Positions 26,163 through 35,620 of a DNA stretch of 64,000 nucleotides are shown here, piece by piece. The stretch is from Streptomyces spiramyceticus. GTDB lineage: Bacteria; Actinomycetota; Actinomycetes; Streptomycetales; Streptomycetaceae. The notes below the pieces were generated by a model that ran no database searches, was not told where the DNA came from, and saw only the letters and a program-made list of their open reading frames with translations. The translations under genes and the position numbers were made by a program. Where the stretch lies: contig NZ_JARBAX010000002.1 in assembly GCF_028807635.1 (NCBI RefSeq), positions 1,116,001 to 1,180,000 on the forward strand, written 5' to 3'. Positions within the stretch are counted from its first letter, which is position 1, and each line of letters starts with the position of its first letter.

Positions 26163-28067
26163 ATGAAGTGGCCACGACGACGCAGAAACGACGACCAGGA
26201 CCAGCAGCCCGGACTACCGCCGCCCGCCACGCCGTCGGCACCGCCGCCCGTCCCGCCTGGTCCGCCCCGGCCGCCCTCCGGGGCACTGGAGGAGGTGCTG
26301 CGGTCGCGCGGCCGTGGCAGCAGGCCGCCGGCCGGGTCCGCACCGCGCGATGCCGAACCGCGCCCCAGGGCCCTGGGGCAACGTCCCGCCCCGGAACCGG
26401 ATGGGCGTACGGCCTCGGGACCGGCCCGCCGTCCGGCACCTGTACCGAAGGCGGCACCTGCACGTGCCGCCCTGGCCGACGTAAACAGTGGTGCCGGTGA
26501 TTCCGGCGAGACCGCCATCGCCGTGCGGTTCGCCACCGCCACCTCCGCACTTGTCTTCACCGGGCGGCTCGCCGCCCTGGGCCGCCCGCAGGCCGGTGAC
26601 CACCGCCGGAGCGTCGACGGATCGTCCTGGTGGGTGTTCACGCACGTCGCGCTGGACCTCGGGCGGCAGTTGGCGACGGCTGCCGACGGCACGGTGTTCC
26701 TGGTCAGGAGCACGCAATTGGTACGGGACCAGGGCTGGGGCGACCCGGAGCGCGTCGCGGGACGCCGGTCGGCGCAGCGCCTGCCCCTTGCCTCGTTGCG
26801 CCCCGCCACGCTCTTCGACCTGGTGCGCAGGGCCGGCCTGTACAGCGTGCCGGGGAGGGCCCTGGACGACGCGGTGGTGCTGCTGCGGGCAGAGTTCGCC
26901 GGCGGTGTCATCAGGCGGGCACTCGACCTGGGCCTGGAGGTGACGTACCGCCCCACCCGCCTCACCCCGCTCTTCGACGACGAGCCGTCGGACCCCGCCC
27001 AGCACGGCGTCGTACTCGAACTCGCCCTGCGGGCACCGCACGGAGACCTCCCCGCCGGTTTCCTCGACGCGCTCCACCGTGACCCCTTCACGCTGCTCTG
27101 CCGCCGCGTCGGGGGAGAGGACACCGTACTGATGCAGTACCGCCAGGGATCCGCGCTGAGCGACGGCCCTCTCCTGGAGCTCGCCGAGCGGGGCGTATGG
27201 CTGCTGTCGGGTTCGGAGTTCGGCTGCGCCCGGCTGGAGCGGCTGGGCGAGCCGCTCGACGGCGGGGCCCTGGTCGAGCTCGCGGCCGACTATCCGCTGC
27301 AGGACGTGGGCGCCTCGCCGGACTGGGCCGACGACGCGCCGACCGCACCCGAAGCTCCCCGCCTCACCGTCGTGCCCGCCCGGACCTCGGGCGCCACGGT
27401 CGACGCCACCCTGCTGGACGGCACACAACTGGACACCGTACGGATGATGCTGGAGGGGCATCCCCTCGCCGACGCCGTCCAGGTCGTCACCGGGCGCGAC
27501 CAGCATCTGCTGCTGGCGGCTGGCGGACTGCTGGAGCGCCTGCCGCTGGGGGAGCCGCTGCACTGCACGGGCCCCGGCCCGCTGTACATCCCCCTCGGAT
27601 TCCGTACGGAGCCGCTGTTGCCGCCGTCGGCCCTGGAGGCGCTCTTCGAGCCCGACGCCGACAGAGCCGTCGTACTGACCGCGCATGCCGCTCTCGTCTT
27701 CGACCTCACGCGGCGCCGCCCCGCCTGGACGCTGTGGGTGGGCCCGCTTCCCGAGCCGGACCTCCAACTCCCCGACGAGGCAGAGGCCGTACTGCGCGTG
27801 GTCGACGAAAGGCTGACCCCCAAGCCCAAGCCGCGCCCGGCGGAACCGCCGCGCCTGCGGCAGGCGCAGCCGCCCGGCAGCCGGCCGAGGCATGCCGGGA
27901 CCGGCAGCTCCCGCCGTCCCCGGCACTGGCGGGACACCGCGCTCGACGCGGAGTTCGCCGGTGACCTGGTGCGCGCCGCCGAGATCCACGAGCACAACGG
28001 GGATGCACTGCGCGCGGCCAACCTCTATGAACGTGCGGCGCGGCAGGCCGCGGGCCGGAGGTGGTAG
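26163..28067 (+). CDS. Large operon protein with Pro-rich N-terminus
   Basis: 634 residues. A Pro/Arg/Ala-rich disordered region (about 1-115) precedes two related alpha/beta modules (about 118-400 and 405-560), and a short helical-repeat tail (about 590-634) matches the preceding protein. The two modules share strands such as TTLFDLVRRAGLYSVPG and HPLADAVQVVTGRDQ. No catalytic motif was recognised. ATG at 26163 lies 3 bp after the previous stop. It may bridge the helical-repeat protein to the ATPases. Confidence 0.62.
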   Translation: MKWPRRRRNDDQDQQPGLPPPATPSAPPPVPPGPPRPPSGALEEVLRSRGRGSRPPAGSAPRDAEPRPRALGQRPAPEPDGRTASGPARRPAPVPKAAPARAALADVNSGAGDSGETAIAVRFATATSALVFTGRLAALGRPQAGDHRRSVDGSSWWVFTHVALDLGRQLATAADGTVFLVRSTQLVRDQGWGDPERVAGRRSAQRLPLASLRPATLFDLVRRAGLYSVPGRALDDAVVLLRAEFAGGVIRRALDLGLEVTYRPTRLTPLFDDEPSDPAQHGVVLELALRAPHGDLPAGFLDALHRDPFTLLCRRVGGEDTVLMQYRQGSALSDGPLLELAERGVWLLSGSEFGCARLERLGEPLDGGALVELAADYPLQDVGASPDWADDAPTAPEAPRLTVVPARTSGATVDATLLDGTQLDTVRMMLEGHPLADAVQVVTGRDQHLLLAAGGLLERLPLGEPLHCTGPGPLYIPLGFRTEPLLPPSALEALFEPDADRAVVLTAHAALVFDLTRRRPAWTLWVGPLPEPDLQLPDEAEAVLRVVDERLTPKPKPRPAEPPRLRQAQPPGSRPRHAGTGSSRRPRHWRDTALDAEFAGDLVRAAEIHEHNGDALRAANLYERAARQAAGRRW

Positions 28068-28071
28068 GCGC

Positions 28072-28932
28072 GTGCCCAGGACCGAAGCGATGAACCTGAC
28101 GGACGACGAGATCCACGAACTCGCCCGCGTCTTCCCGCCGGGACCGAGCGCCAGGACCCTGCTCCACAGGGCCGGATTCCCCGGCGAGCATGTGCCGAGT
28201 CAGCTCGGAGTCACGCCGCTCGAATTCTGGTACACGGTGGCGGCCGCGATCTCGGCAGGGATGGTGGAGGACGGCCGGCGTCAGTTGCTGGTGACAGCGG
28301 GCCGCGACTTCCCGCACAACGCGGTGTTCCTTGCCGTGACGCGGGCGCGGTCGCCCGTCGGGCACGTCCTGGTCGTGGGGGCGGGCCCCCATGGGTCCGA
28401 ACGGGTGCGTGCAGACCGGGAGTTACGGGCCATCCAGCAGGCCACGGCGGGCGGCGCGATTGCCGTGGACTACTGTCCGGCCGCCGACGTCACCGACCTG
28501 GGACGCGTTCTGGACGTACGCCCCGACCTTCTGCACCTCGTCTGTCACGGGGAGGGCGAGCAGCTGGTCTTCGAGGACCCGTACGGCGACGCCCACCGGG
28601 TGCCCGCACGTGACGTCGCCGGGCTGTTGCGGGTATACGCGCGCCATGCCGGTGCGGAGCTGCGCGGCCTGGTTCTGGCGTCCTGCGACAGCGAGGCGGT
28701 GGCCGAGCTGTTCACGGGCGTGGCCGAGACCGTGGTCGCCCACCGGGGACCGCTCGACGACGAGACGGCGGTGCTCTACGCGCGGGAGCTCTACGGCCTC
28801 CTTGAACAGGTGCCCGCACTTGACGACGCGGCACGGATCGCCGCCGAGCACGTCGCGGTGGCACTGGGCGACGAGTACGGCGAGCAGTTGAAGGCGAACC
28901 TCGTGGTGCTGGGGCCGGGCGGGGAGCGGTGA
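28072..28932 (+). CDS. EAD-CHAT protease (candidate effector)
   Basis: 286 residues. The N-terminal effector-associated domain (about 8-80: ELARVFPPGPSARTLLHRAGFP, then RQLLVTA) resembles residues 30-120 of the E2 fusion. A caspase-like CHAT domain follows, with His159 in HLVCHGEGE and Cys205 in LASCDSEA as the likely catalytic pair. CHAT proteases act as effectors in several bacterial immune systems. GTG at 28072 has GGAGGTGG ending 7 bp upstream; ATG at 28090 is the alternative. Codon 118 (28423) is TTA. Its adaptor would let the conjugation machinery recruit it. Confidence 0.8.
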   Translation: MPRTEAMNLTDDEIHELARVFPPGPSARTLLHRAGFPGEHVPSQLGVTPLEFWYTVAAAISAGMVEDGRRQLLVTAGRDFPHNAVFLAVTRARSPVGHVLVVGAGPHGSERVRADRELRAIQQATAGGAIAVDYCPAADVTDLGRVLDVRPDLLHLVCHGEGEQLVFEDPYGDAHRVPARDVAGLLRVYARHAGAELRGLVLASCDSEAVAELFTGVAETVVAHRGPLDDETAVLYARELYGLLEQVPALDDAARIAAEHVAVALGDEYGEQLKANLVVLGPGGER

Positions 28933-31338
28933 CAGTGACGTCGACGATCCCGGCAGAGGACCGGGCGCTGCGCGCCTGGGCACTGGCTCAGGCGCGCTCG
29001 GTGGGACGCGGCGGCGCGGGGCCGGAGCCGCTGGCTGCCGTGGGTGGGCCGTCGCAGGAGCTGACGGCCGGCATCACGAGGCTGGAGGGGCAGGGGGCGG
29101 AGCATACGACGTGCATGGACATCGGTGCGATGCCGGGGGGACCGCTGCTGGTGGCTACGGGCAGCCCGATGGGCAGGGTCCGGGTTTGGGACGGGCAGAC
29201 GGGCAAACTGCTGCGCTCGATGCAGGACGGAAACGAGCAGGTGTTGTCCGTAACCTGGAACATGGCCGGCGGACAGGGCCCTGTTGGCAGTGCAGGGCCA
29301 CTCGGGGAGCGCCATATGGGACGGGATGACGGCGGCACTGCTGGTCCGTGTGCCCGGCTCTTCGTCCCATGCCCCGGTGCGGGTCCACGGCGCGGAGCGC
29401 TTCCTCTTCCGCTTCCGCCGCCACTACTCGGATGTTGAATATGTCATCGATATCTATGGACCGGGCGGCTACTACGGTGACTTGGGGTCGTCGGCCGACT
29501 TGGGCAGACCGGTGCTGTGCGGACTGGCCGATTCATCGGGAGCGACGACAATCGTGAGCTCGGAGGGCGGCCGCTTCGAGACGAAGAGAGCGACGGAAAC
29601 ACCCCCCTTGGGCCGGACAACCATGGCCGCTCGCCTGTCGATTGATGCAGATCGCCCGACGCTCATGGCCGCAACGGGGTTGTCCCGGGATAACTTCCTG
29701 CTGGCAGAGGGGTTCGAAAGCGGGTTCTCCGTCTGGGAAGTTGTCGCCAACTCCGGGGTGAGGCTGGCCAGTCGCCTGCTTCGGGGCGTGAAGACGCTGG
29801 ACTGGCTGGACCTGCCCGATCACCGGAAGCTCCTGGCGATCGGCTGCGACGACGGCTCGCTCACGCTCATGGGCCTGGAGCCCGCCAGTGATGCGCCGGT
29901 AGGAGCACCCGGCAGGTGGCGGACCGAAAATTTCGACTCGCCCTACGACCACCCCGGCATCATCAGCGTGACCTGGTGTCTGCCGTCCTCCCGGCTGCCG
30001 ATGACCGCCGTGCTCTGCGAGGACCTCACCGTACGGCGCGAGCCGGGACCTTTCGCGGCCGTTCCGCACGAGGCGAGCGGCAACAAGCTGTCCTCAGGAC
30101 CGGATACGCCACCACCGCCCGACGTAACTCCACCCTCCGACGCACCCCCACCCCCCGACGCGCCACCGCGCCCCACCGCCCTCCACGTCGACCCGGCCGG
30201 CCTCGTCGCTCTCGGCAAGGCCGACCTGTGGCCGCCGCTCTCCCTCGTCGAAGACCTCGTCGCACTCACCGGCAGGACCGCCCCCGGCGCACTCCACGAC
30301 CCCCGCTTCCGTGCGCTCGCCGACCACCCCGGCATCGTCCGCCTCAAGGAACTGGCCTGGCCGGGCCGCTCCCGGATCGGATTCGCGGGGCTCCTCGCGG
30401 CCGAGACCGCCCAAGTCGCCGAGTGCGCCCCTCCGCCGGGGAGCGGCGACGCGGACCGCGTGGCAGCCCTTCGCGACGCGCTGGCCTCCGGGCTGTGCGA
30501 GAGCGATGTACCGGCCGTACCGCTGACGCCCGTCGCCGACGTCGCCAACAGGGTGAGCGACCGGATGATCTCCCTTCTCACCGTTCTCGGTCCGGAGACG
30601 GTCCAGGCCGACCCCAGCCTGCCGCTCCTGCTCGCGCGCTCGGCCGCCGACATGCCGCACCTCGATCGCCGCCAACTCCGGCTGCTCGCCCCGCAGGCGA
30701 GCGACGGCTCCGCCCGTACGAAGACCACCGTCCACGCGCCGGGCACCAGCGGCACCAGCAACCGTGGCGCCCTGACCCATCTGCTGCCCACCCAACTCGC
30801 CCTGCCAAGAACGCTCCTGCTCCTGAAGCACTCCCGCCACGAACTGCTCTACCGGCTCCATGTCACGGAGGCCGAGCCGTTCCCGGGAGAGGTCACCCTG
30901 GTCCTCGACACCAGCCCGCCGACGTTCGGGCCGGTCGAAGCGCTGCTGCGCGCGGCGGCGCATCTCATCACCGCCGAGTTCTGGCGGTACGGCCGCCATC
31001 CGCAGCTCGTGACCTTCGACCGGCCGTCCCAGGCCGTGCCCGTCGCCCGGCCCACCGACCTCCTCGCCCTATGGACCACCCGCACACTCGACGTCCCCGA
31101 CGTGGCCCGCGCACTGGCAACCGCCGCCACCAGCGGCGCCCCCGCTCTCCTCCTCACACATCACCGTCTCCCACGCGAACTGGGCCTGACACCAGGCCCG
31201 CAGTTGCGCCTGTTCACCACTCATTCGGCGGACGACGCCCCCGCAGGCCGCTGGGCCCTGCCGTTTCAGCGGCATGTCCCGCCGTCCCCGCAACCCGCCC
31301 AGTTACGCAACGCCATCTCGGCGCTCCTGATGGGATGA
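28929..31338 (+). pseudogene. WD40/vWA-like protein (copy 2), frameshifted
   Basis: This is a paralogue of the gene at 12180. GTG at 28929 overlaps the CHAT gene by 4 bp and encodes the shared N-terminus (RALRAWALAQARSVG) and the first WD40 repeat. The reading frame then breaks: a single extra G in GGG at 29276-29278 moves the rest (WD40 remainder, Pro-rich linker near residue 390, then the helical and VTLVLDTSPPTFG domains) into the +1 frame. Without that base the product would be about 802 residues. Either a real mutation, an assembly error or programmed slippage. TTA at 31303. It closes the operon. Confidence 0.75.
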
Positions 31339-31881
31339 CCGAGGGGAGCTGGGCAGTGCCGTAGAAGCCCTGGAAAGGTCAGGGGGAGTTTTCGCGTGGT
31401 GCCGTATACCCGCCGCGGTGTCCGGCAGGCGGCAGGTCCCTCGGATGCGCCCGCCGACCGCAAACTCTCCCTTGGCAGGTAGGCCATTTGGGTTCGTGTC
31501 CGTCAAGGGGGCGTCGGCCCACACAGCCGTGGCGATGGTGCGTCCCGCGGGGTGTTCCGGGGGCTGTGCGGACGCGGCCGGCGCGACGTGTTTCTGATGG
31601 CATGTCACCTTCTGGGGGTGATCGGCGGTGAGGTGATCACGTCGCGTTGTGGAGCGATCTCGTGGAGTGGTCGGTCGTGGTGCCCCGGCACCACTCGTGG
31701 GGCGCTCGTGGTGGGTTTCCCCTCACGTTTCGGAGCGGTGGGAGCGGTCCGCGCCGAGGGTGCGTCGGTGGGGGAGCGAAGCGGAATGAGTGTGCCCGGT
31801 GTACCTGGGGCGGTCGGGGTGAATTCGCGATGCTGGTCCGAGTCCACTCGCAGGAATGACGAGGCCCCCACGAGGACTCCC
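31339..31881. other. Intergenic region between the operon and transposase copy 2
   Basis: No convincing gene was found on either strand; the leftward frame at 31303-31608 lacks a recognisable protein. The last ~90 bp (from about 31789, GTGTGCCCGGTGT then GAATTC 19 bp on) recur upstream of the transposase relic at 55.06 kb and so belong to the mobile element. Confidence 0.6.
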
Positions 31882-33054
31882 ATGAAATTTCGTACGCTTG
31901 AACCCGCCGGTACGGCGCCCCTGACGGGCCCCGCCGCGGGCCACGACTTCGACTCGCTCGTCTCCGAGGGATGTGCGGAGTTACTCGGCTCGCTCCGCCG
32001 GGCGGACCAGCGCAGAAGGGGTGAGCAGTACATACGCGGGCTGCTCACCGCCCAGGGGCGCAAGACCGCCCGGAACCTCGCCGCCTTCGTCGGAGAAGGC
32101 GCGGCGGAGCAGAGCCTGCACCATTTCGTCGCCGGGTCGACCTGGGACTGGGGCGCGGTGCGGGCCGCGCTGGCCCGCTACGTGGACGACAGGCTGAACC
32201 CCGAGGCCTGGGTGATCTGGCCGATGGTGGTCTCCAAGGCGGGGGTGCGCTCGGTCGGGGTGAGCCGGCGGTTCGTGCCCGATCTGGGGCGGGTGGTGAG
32301 CTGCCAGCAGAGCCACGGACTGTGGCTGGCCTCGGGCGCGACGGCGGCCCCGGTCAGCTGGCACCTGACGCTGGGCGGCGGCCGGGGCGGCGACGGCGGT
32401 TCCCGGCAACTCGGCGCGCCCGGTGCGCTCGGTGAGGAGGAGAACGTCGTTCGCCTGGTGGCCGAGGCCGCCCAGGCCAGCCGGACCTCGGCGCGACCCG
32501 TGGTGATGGACGCGCGCGCCGCCGTTCTGCCGCGCTTGGTGCGTGGGCTCAGTCTCGTGGGTCTGCCCTTCATGGTGCGTGTGGGCGGGAACCTCCAATT
32601 GGCGTCGGCAGGTGGGCGCGGCCTGGTGGACCACCACACCGCGACCACCTCGGCCCAGCAACTAATGGAGCAGATGAAGCGGTTGAGTCGCCCCGTGGAG
32701 TGGCAGGGCTCCCTCAGTCTCGTCGCCCCGCACGCCGTGGTGCTGCCGGGCGTGGTCCCGAGGCGGACCCTGGTGCTGATGGGGGTGTGGCGGGGCAACC
32801 GCCGGCGCCCGGCCGACCTGTGGCTGACCGACCTCACGTCCTGGGACCGCGGCGCGTTGTTGCGGCTGGCCATGCTCACCGAGCAGGTGGACGCCGACTT
32901 CGAACGGGTGAGTGTGGGCGTGGGCATGCGCGACTTCGAAGGACGGTCGTTCCAGGGCTGGCACCGGCACGTGACGCTGGCGTCCATCGCCCACACGCTG
33001 CGGCTGGCGCAGCCCTCCGCGCGGGTCGACTTCCGTGGGGTCGCGGCGGTGTGA
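31882..33054 (+). CDS. IS701-family transposase (copy 2)
   Basis: 390 residues, closely similar along its length to copy 1 (shared LRRADQRRRGEQYIRGLLTA, LGRVVSCQQS, VMDAR, LWLTDLTSW, RDFEGRSFQGWHRHVT). ATG at 31882 is preceded by GAGGA at 6 bp. It differs enough from copy 1 to exclude recent duplication. It appears intact. It stands between the ubiquitin-like operon and the sugar genes of the macrolide cluster. Confidence 0.88.
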   Translation: MKFRTLEPAGTAPLTGPAAGHDFDSLVSEGCAELLGSLRRADQRRRGEQYIRGLLTAQGRKTARNLAAFVGEGAAEQSLHHFVAGSTWDWGAVRAALARYVDDRLNPEAWVIWPMVVSKAGVRSVGVSRRFVPDLGRVVSCQQSHGLWLASGATAAPVSWHLTLGGGRGGDGGSRQLGAPGALGEEENVVRLVAEAAQASRTSARPVVMDARAAVLPRLVRGLSLVGLPFMVRVGGNLQLASAGGRGLVDHHTATTSAQQLMEQMKRLSRPVEWQGSLSLVAPHAVVLPGVVPRRTLVLMGVWRGNRRRPADLWLTDLTSWDRGALLRLAMLTEQVDADFERVSVGVGMRDFEGRSFQGWHRHVTLASIAHTLRLAQPSARVDFRGVAAV

Positions 33055-33494
33055 CGTTCCGGCAGGTGCGACCGGCCCGGTACGCGTGCCGGTCGCACGG
33101 GGCCGAGCTCGTGTGTCGTTCGCACGGGGCCGAGTCGCCCGGTGCACTCGTGGAGGGCGGAGACCGTCCTCCACGAGTGCTGCTGCCGCCCGAAGTGCGC
33201 CCGCCGCGCAACTGGTGCAGCCGCAGGGGGAGTCGGACGAGTGGCGCGCGGTCGGCGGGGAATGCCGGGCGGCGTCCTCGCGCGCGGTCTGCGCGAAGAA
33301 CTCGGCCGTTCTCGTCCAGCGGGGCGGCGGCTGTCAGTTCCGGAATTGCATGAGCGGTTGCGGGCCGACTTCGCAACCGTTCCTTTTCCTTGGCGCCCTG
33401 TTTTCATGGCGCCGCAGGTCTTTTACGCGTTTGTCCCTGCCGGCGTCGGCGTCGGCGTCGACCCCGACCCCGGCAAGGCTTTTTGGGAACGCAT
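33055..33494. other. Intergenic region with repeats and terminator
   Basis: No gene was seen. A direct repeat CGCACGGGGCCGAG occurs twice (33096 and 33121), and a 17-bp hairpin with one mismatch and a 3-nt loop at 33144-33180 probably terminates the transposase transcript. The rest up to the epimerase stop shows no structure I can name. Confidence 0.6.
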
Positions 33495-34103
33495 TCAGTC
33501 AAGAGCGGCGGGTAGGGGCTCACGGACCCGCAGGCACTCCTCGTACGTCGGCAGGATCCCCGCGGAGACGGCCGCCCGCAGGGACGGCGCCGCGGCGTCC
33601 CTGGCGGACCGGATCGGAGTGTCGGCCAGGTCCCAGGGCAGGTCGAGTTCGGGGTCCAGCGCATCGACGTCGATGACCATGCCCGGGACGTATTCGTGTG
33701 TGCACAGATAGTTCATACAGGTGTCGTCCACGAGTGCCACATAGCCCAGGCCGATGCCGTCCGGCAGGTAGAGGGCGGTGCCCGACCGCGGATCCTGCCG
33801 GACGGCCTCGTACCGTCCGAAGCTCGGCGACCCCACCCTCATGTCGACCACCATGGTCAGTACCGAACCCCGCACGCAGGTGAGGATCTTGCCCTGGCCC
33901 GGCGGCAGTGTGGTGGCGTGGAGACCGCGCAGCACATTGCGCCCGGAGACGGTGAAGTTGACCTGCCGGACCGCGATCGAGTGACCGACGGCAGCCTCCA
34001 GCGGCCTCTGGCGCACGGCTTCGTAGAACCGGCCCCGATGGTCGGGAATGGGCTCCGGATCAATGCGGAAGACGTCGGGCACGGTCGTTTCGGTGATGAG
34101 CAT
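33495..34103 (-). CDS. NDP-4-keto-6-deoxyhexose 5-epimerase (RmlC family)
   Basis: 202-residue cupin. The catalytic set of RmlC enzymes is visible at family positions: His62 (RGLHAT), Tyr132 (MNYLC) and Asp169 (SARDA). It epimerises the 4-keto sugar nucleotide to the L-series, as TylK/EryBVII do for L-mycarose. ATG at 34103. It lies 51 bp downstream of the glycosyltransferase gene on the same strand, so the two are probably co-transcribed. Together with the C-methyltransferase, enoyl reductase and 4-ketoreductase it completes a mycarose-type pathway. Confidence 0.88.
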   Translation of the reverse strand: MLITETTVPDVFRIDPEPIPDHRGRFYEAVRQRPLEAAVGHSIAVRQVNFTVSGRNVLRGLHATTLPPGQGKILTCVRGSVLTMVVDMRVGSPSFGRYEAVRQDPRSGTALYLPDGIGLGYVALVDDTCMNYLCTHEYVPGMVIDVDALDPELDLPWDLADTPIRSARDAAAPSLRAAVSAGILPTYEECLRVREPLPAALD

Positions 34104-34154
34104 GGAGCGATCCCGCCGGTCGGAAGGTGAACGCGTTTCGGATGCGAGGACGCC

Positions 34155-35372
34155 TCAGCTCCCCTGGGGCAGCAGTCCCTCGACCGCGTCGGCCGCCGCA
34201 TTCGCCCCGCCGGCCGCCGTGATCTGCTCACGGATCTTCCGCATGTTCGCCGGGATCCGGGAGTCCTCCAGCACCCGCCGCACGGTGGCACGCAGGGACT
34301 CGGCCGTCAGCTCCGAGTTCAGGAGCTGGTCACCGAGACCCAGTTCGACGATCCGCCGCGCGGTGGCCCGAGGCTCCGGCATCACCGGGATCGCCACCAC
34401 CGGCACCTCGTGCGAGAACACCTCCATGGCGGTGCTCATCCCGCCGTGGTTCACCACCACGGCGGTGTGCGGGAGCACATCGCGCAGCGACACGAAGTCG
34501 TGCACCCGGACGTTGTCGGGAAGCGGGCCCAGGTCGGCGGCGGGCACCCCGCCGCCCAGCACCAGAAGGACGTTCCAGGGCTCGTCGCGGAACGCCTCCA
34601 GGCAGGTGCGGAAGAAGTCCGGCCGGTCGTTGTAGAGGGTTCCCAGGCTCACCAGCACCAAGGGCCGGCCGTCGTCGTCCGTCGGCGTCCACTCGCCGTG
34701 GAACGCGGTCCGGGGCGGGCAGGGGCCGACGAAGTGGTGCTGTTCGTCGAAGGTCTCGCCCGCGTACTGGAACGAGCGCGGCATGTACAGCAGGGCCGGG
34801 CCGCCGTGCAGGACCCCGGTGAAGGCGGCCAGGTCGTGCTCGACGCCCTGCTCCTCCAGCAGCCGCTCGATCCGCGCGAGCAGCTTGTGCAGCTCGGGAT
34901 CGTCCGGCGGCTCGGCCGAGTCGACGGGCGGATGCAGCGACCAGTGCTCGTTGGCGGCGTAGGTCGGAGTGCTGCGGATGACCGGGATGTCCCACCGGTC
35001 CGCCAGCAGCCGCCCCGTCCACAGCGACGACGGGTCGTTGACGACGACATCGGGACGGTTCTCGGCGAAGTGCCGCTCCAGCGGTTCCAGGGTCTGCGCC
35101 GTCATGTCCAGCAGCCACTCCAGGACCCGTACGAACTCGCCCTCGTCCGTGTACTCGTCCGCGTCCTGCCGAGGCACCATCTGGTCCAGGAACCGTTGCT
35201 TGTCCACGGGATAGGTGACCACCTCGGCGCCGATCAGCCGGGCCCGCTCGGCGAGCTCCCCGGACAGCGCGTACGTCACCCGGTGGCCGCGCGCCACCAG
35301 CTCCTCGGCGACTCCCAGCGTCGGATTCACATGCCCGGCAACCGGAAGGATGAAGAATGCGATATGAGCCAT
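34155..35372 (-). CDS. MGT-type glycosyltransferase, likely macrolide-inactivating
   Basis: 405-residue GT1 enzyme. The N-terminus AHIAFFILPVAGHVNPTL and the C-terminal NHGGMSTAMEV segment match the OleD/OleI/GimA macrolide glycosyltransferases, which add glucose to the 2'-OH of the amino sugar for self-protection, rather than biosynthetic enzymes that use TDP-deoxysugars. It has no auxiliary partner beside it. The matching secreted glycosidase is not in the window. ATG at 35372 has GAAGG 8 bp upstream. It is read divergently from the extender-unit operon. Confidence 0.78.
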   Translation of the reverse strand: MAHIAFFILPVAGHVNPTLGVAEELVARGHRVTYALSGELAERARLIGAEVVTYPVDKQRFLDQMVPRQDADEYTDEGEFVRVLEWLLDMTAQTLEPLERHFAENRPDVVVNDPSSLWTGRLLADRWDIPVIRSTPTYAANEHWSLHPPVDSAEPPDDPELHKLLARIERLLEEQGVEHDLAAFTGVLHGGPALLYMPRSFQYAGETFDEQHHFVGPCPPRTAFHGEWTPTDDDGRPLVLVSLGTLYNDRPDFFRTCLEAFRDEPWNVLLVLGGGVPAADLGPLPDNVRVHDFVSLRDVLPHTAVVVNHGGMSTAMEVFSHEVPVVAIPVMPEPRATARRIVELGLGDQLLNSELTAESLRATVRRVLEDSRIPANMRKIREQITAAGGANAAADAVEGLLPQGS

Positions 35373-35620
35373 GTGAAACCCTTCATACGTCGAGGTCGTT
35401 CAAACCACGGGCCCTTGGCAGGAAACGGCGGTAATTCCGCCGCGCGTTCGCCGGGCGCACTTTAGGTACGGAACTCCGGGGTGGACAAGCCGGAGATGAC
35501 ATAGCCTCCGCCAGGCCCGCACCGCTTCCTAGGTGACAAAGTCACGGCCAAGTGATGGAGCACAGAAGCGATTCGGGACAGCATTTCGCACAGCCGTCGT
35601 CCCGGGATTCTGGAGGCTCT

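Noticed and set aside
31303-31608. 101-codon leftward frame after the operon
   Set aside because: No recognisable protein, no ribosome site, and it overlaps the 3' end of a clear gene.
33142-33711. Rightward frame opposite the 5-epimerase
   Set aside because: It is antisense to a conserved epimerase for much of its length and low in complexity elsewhere.
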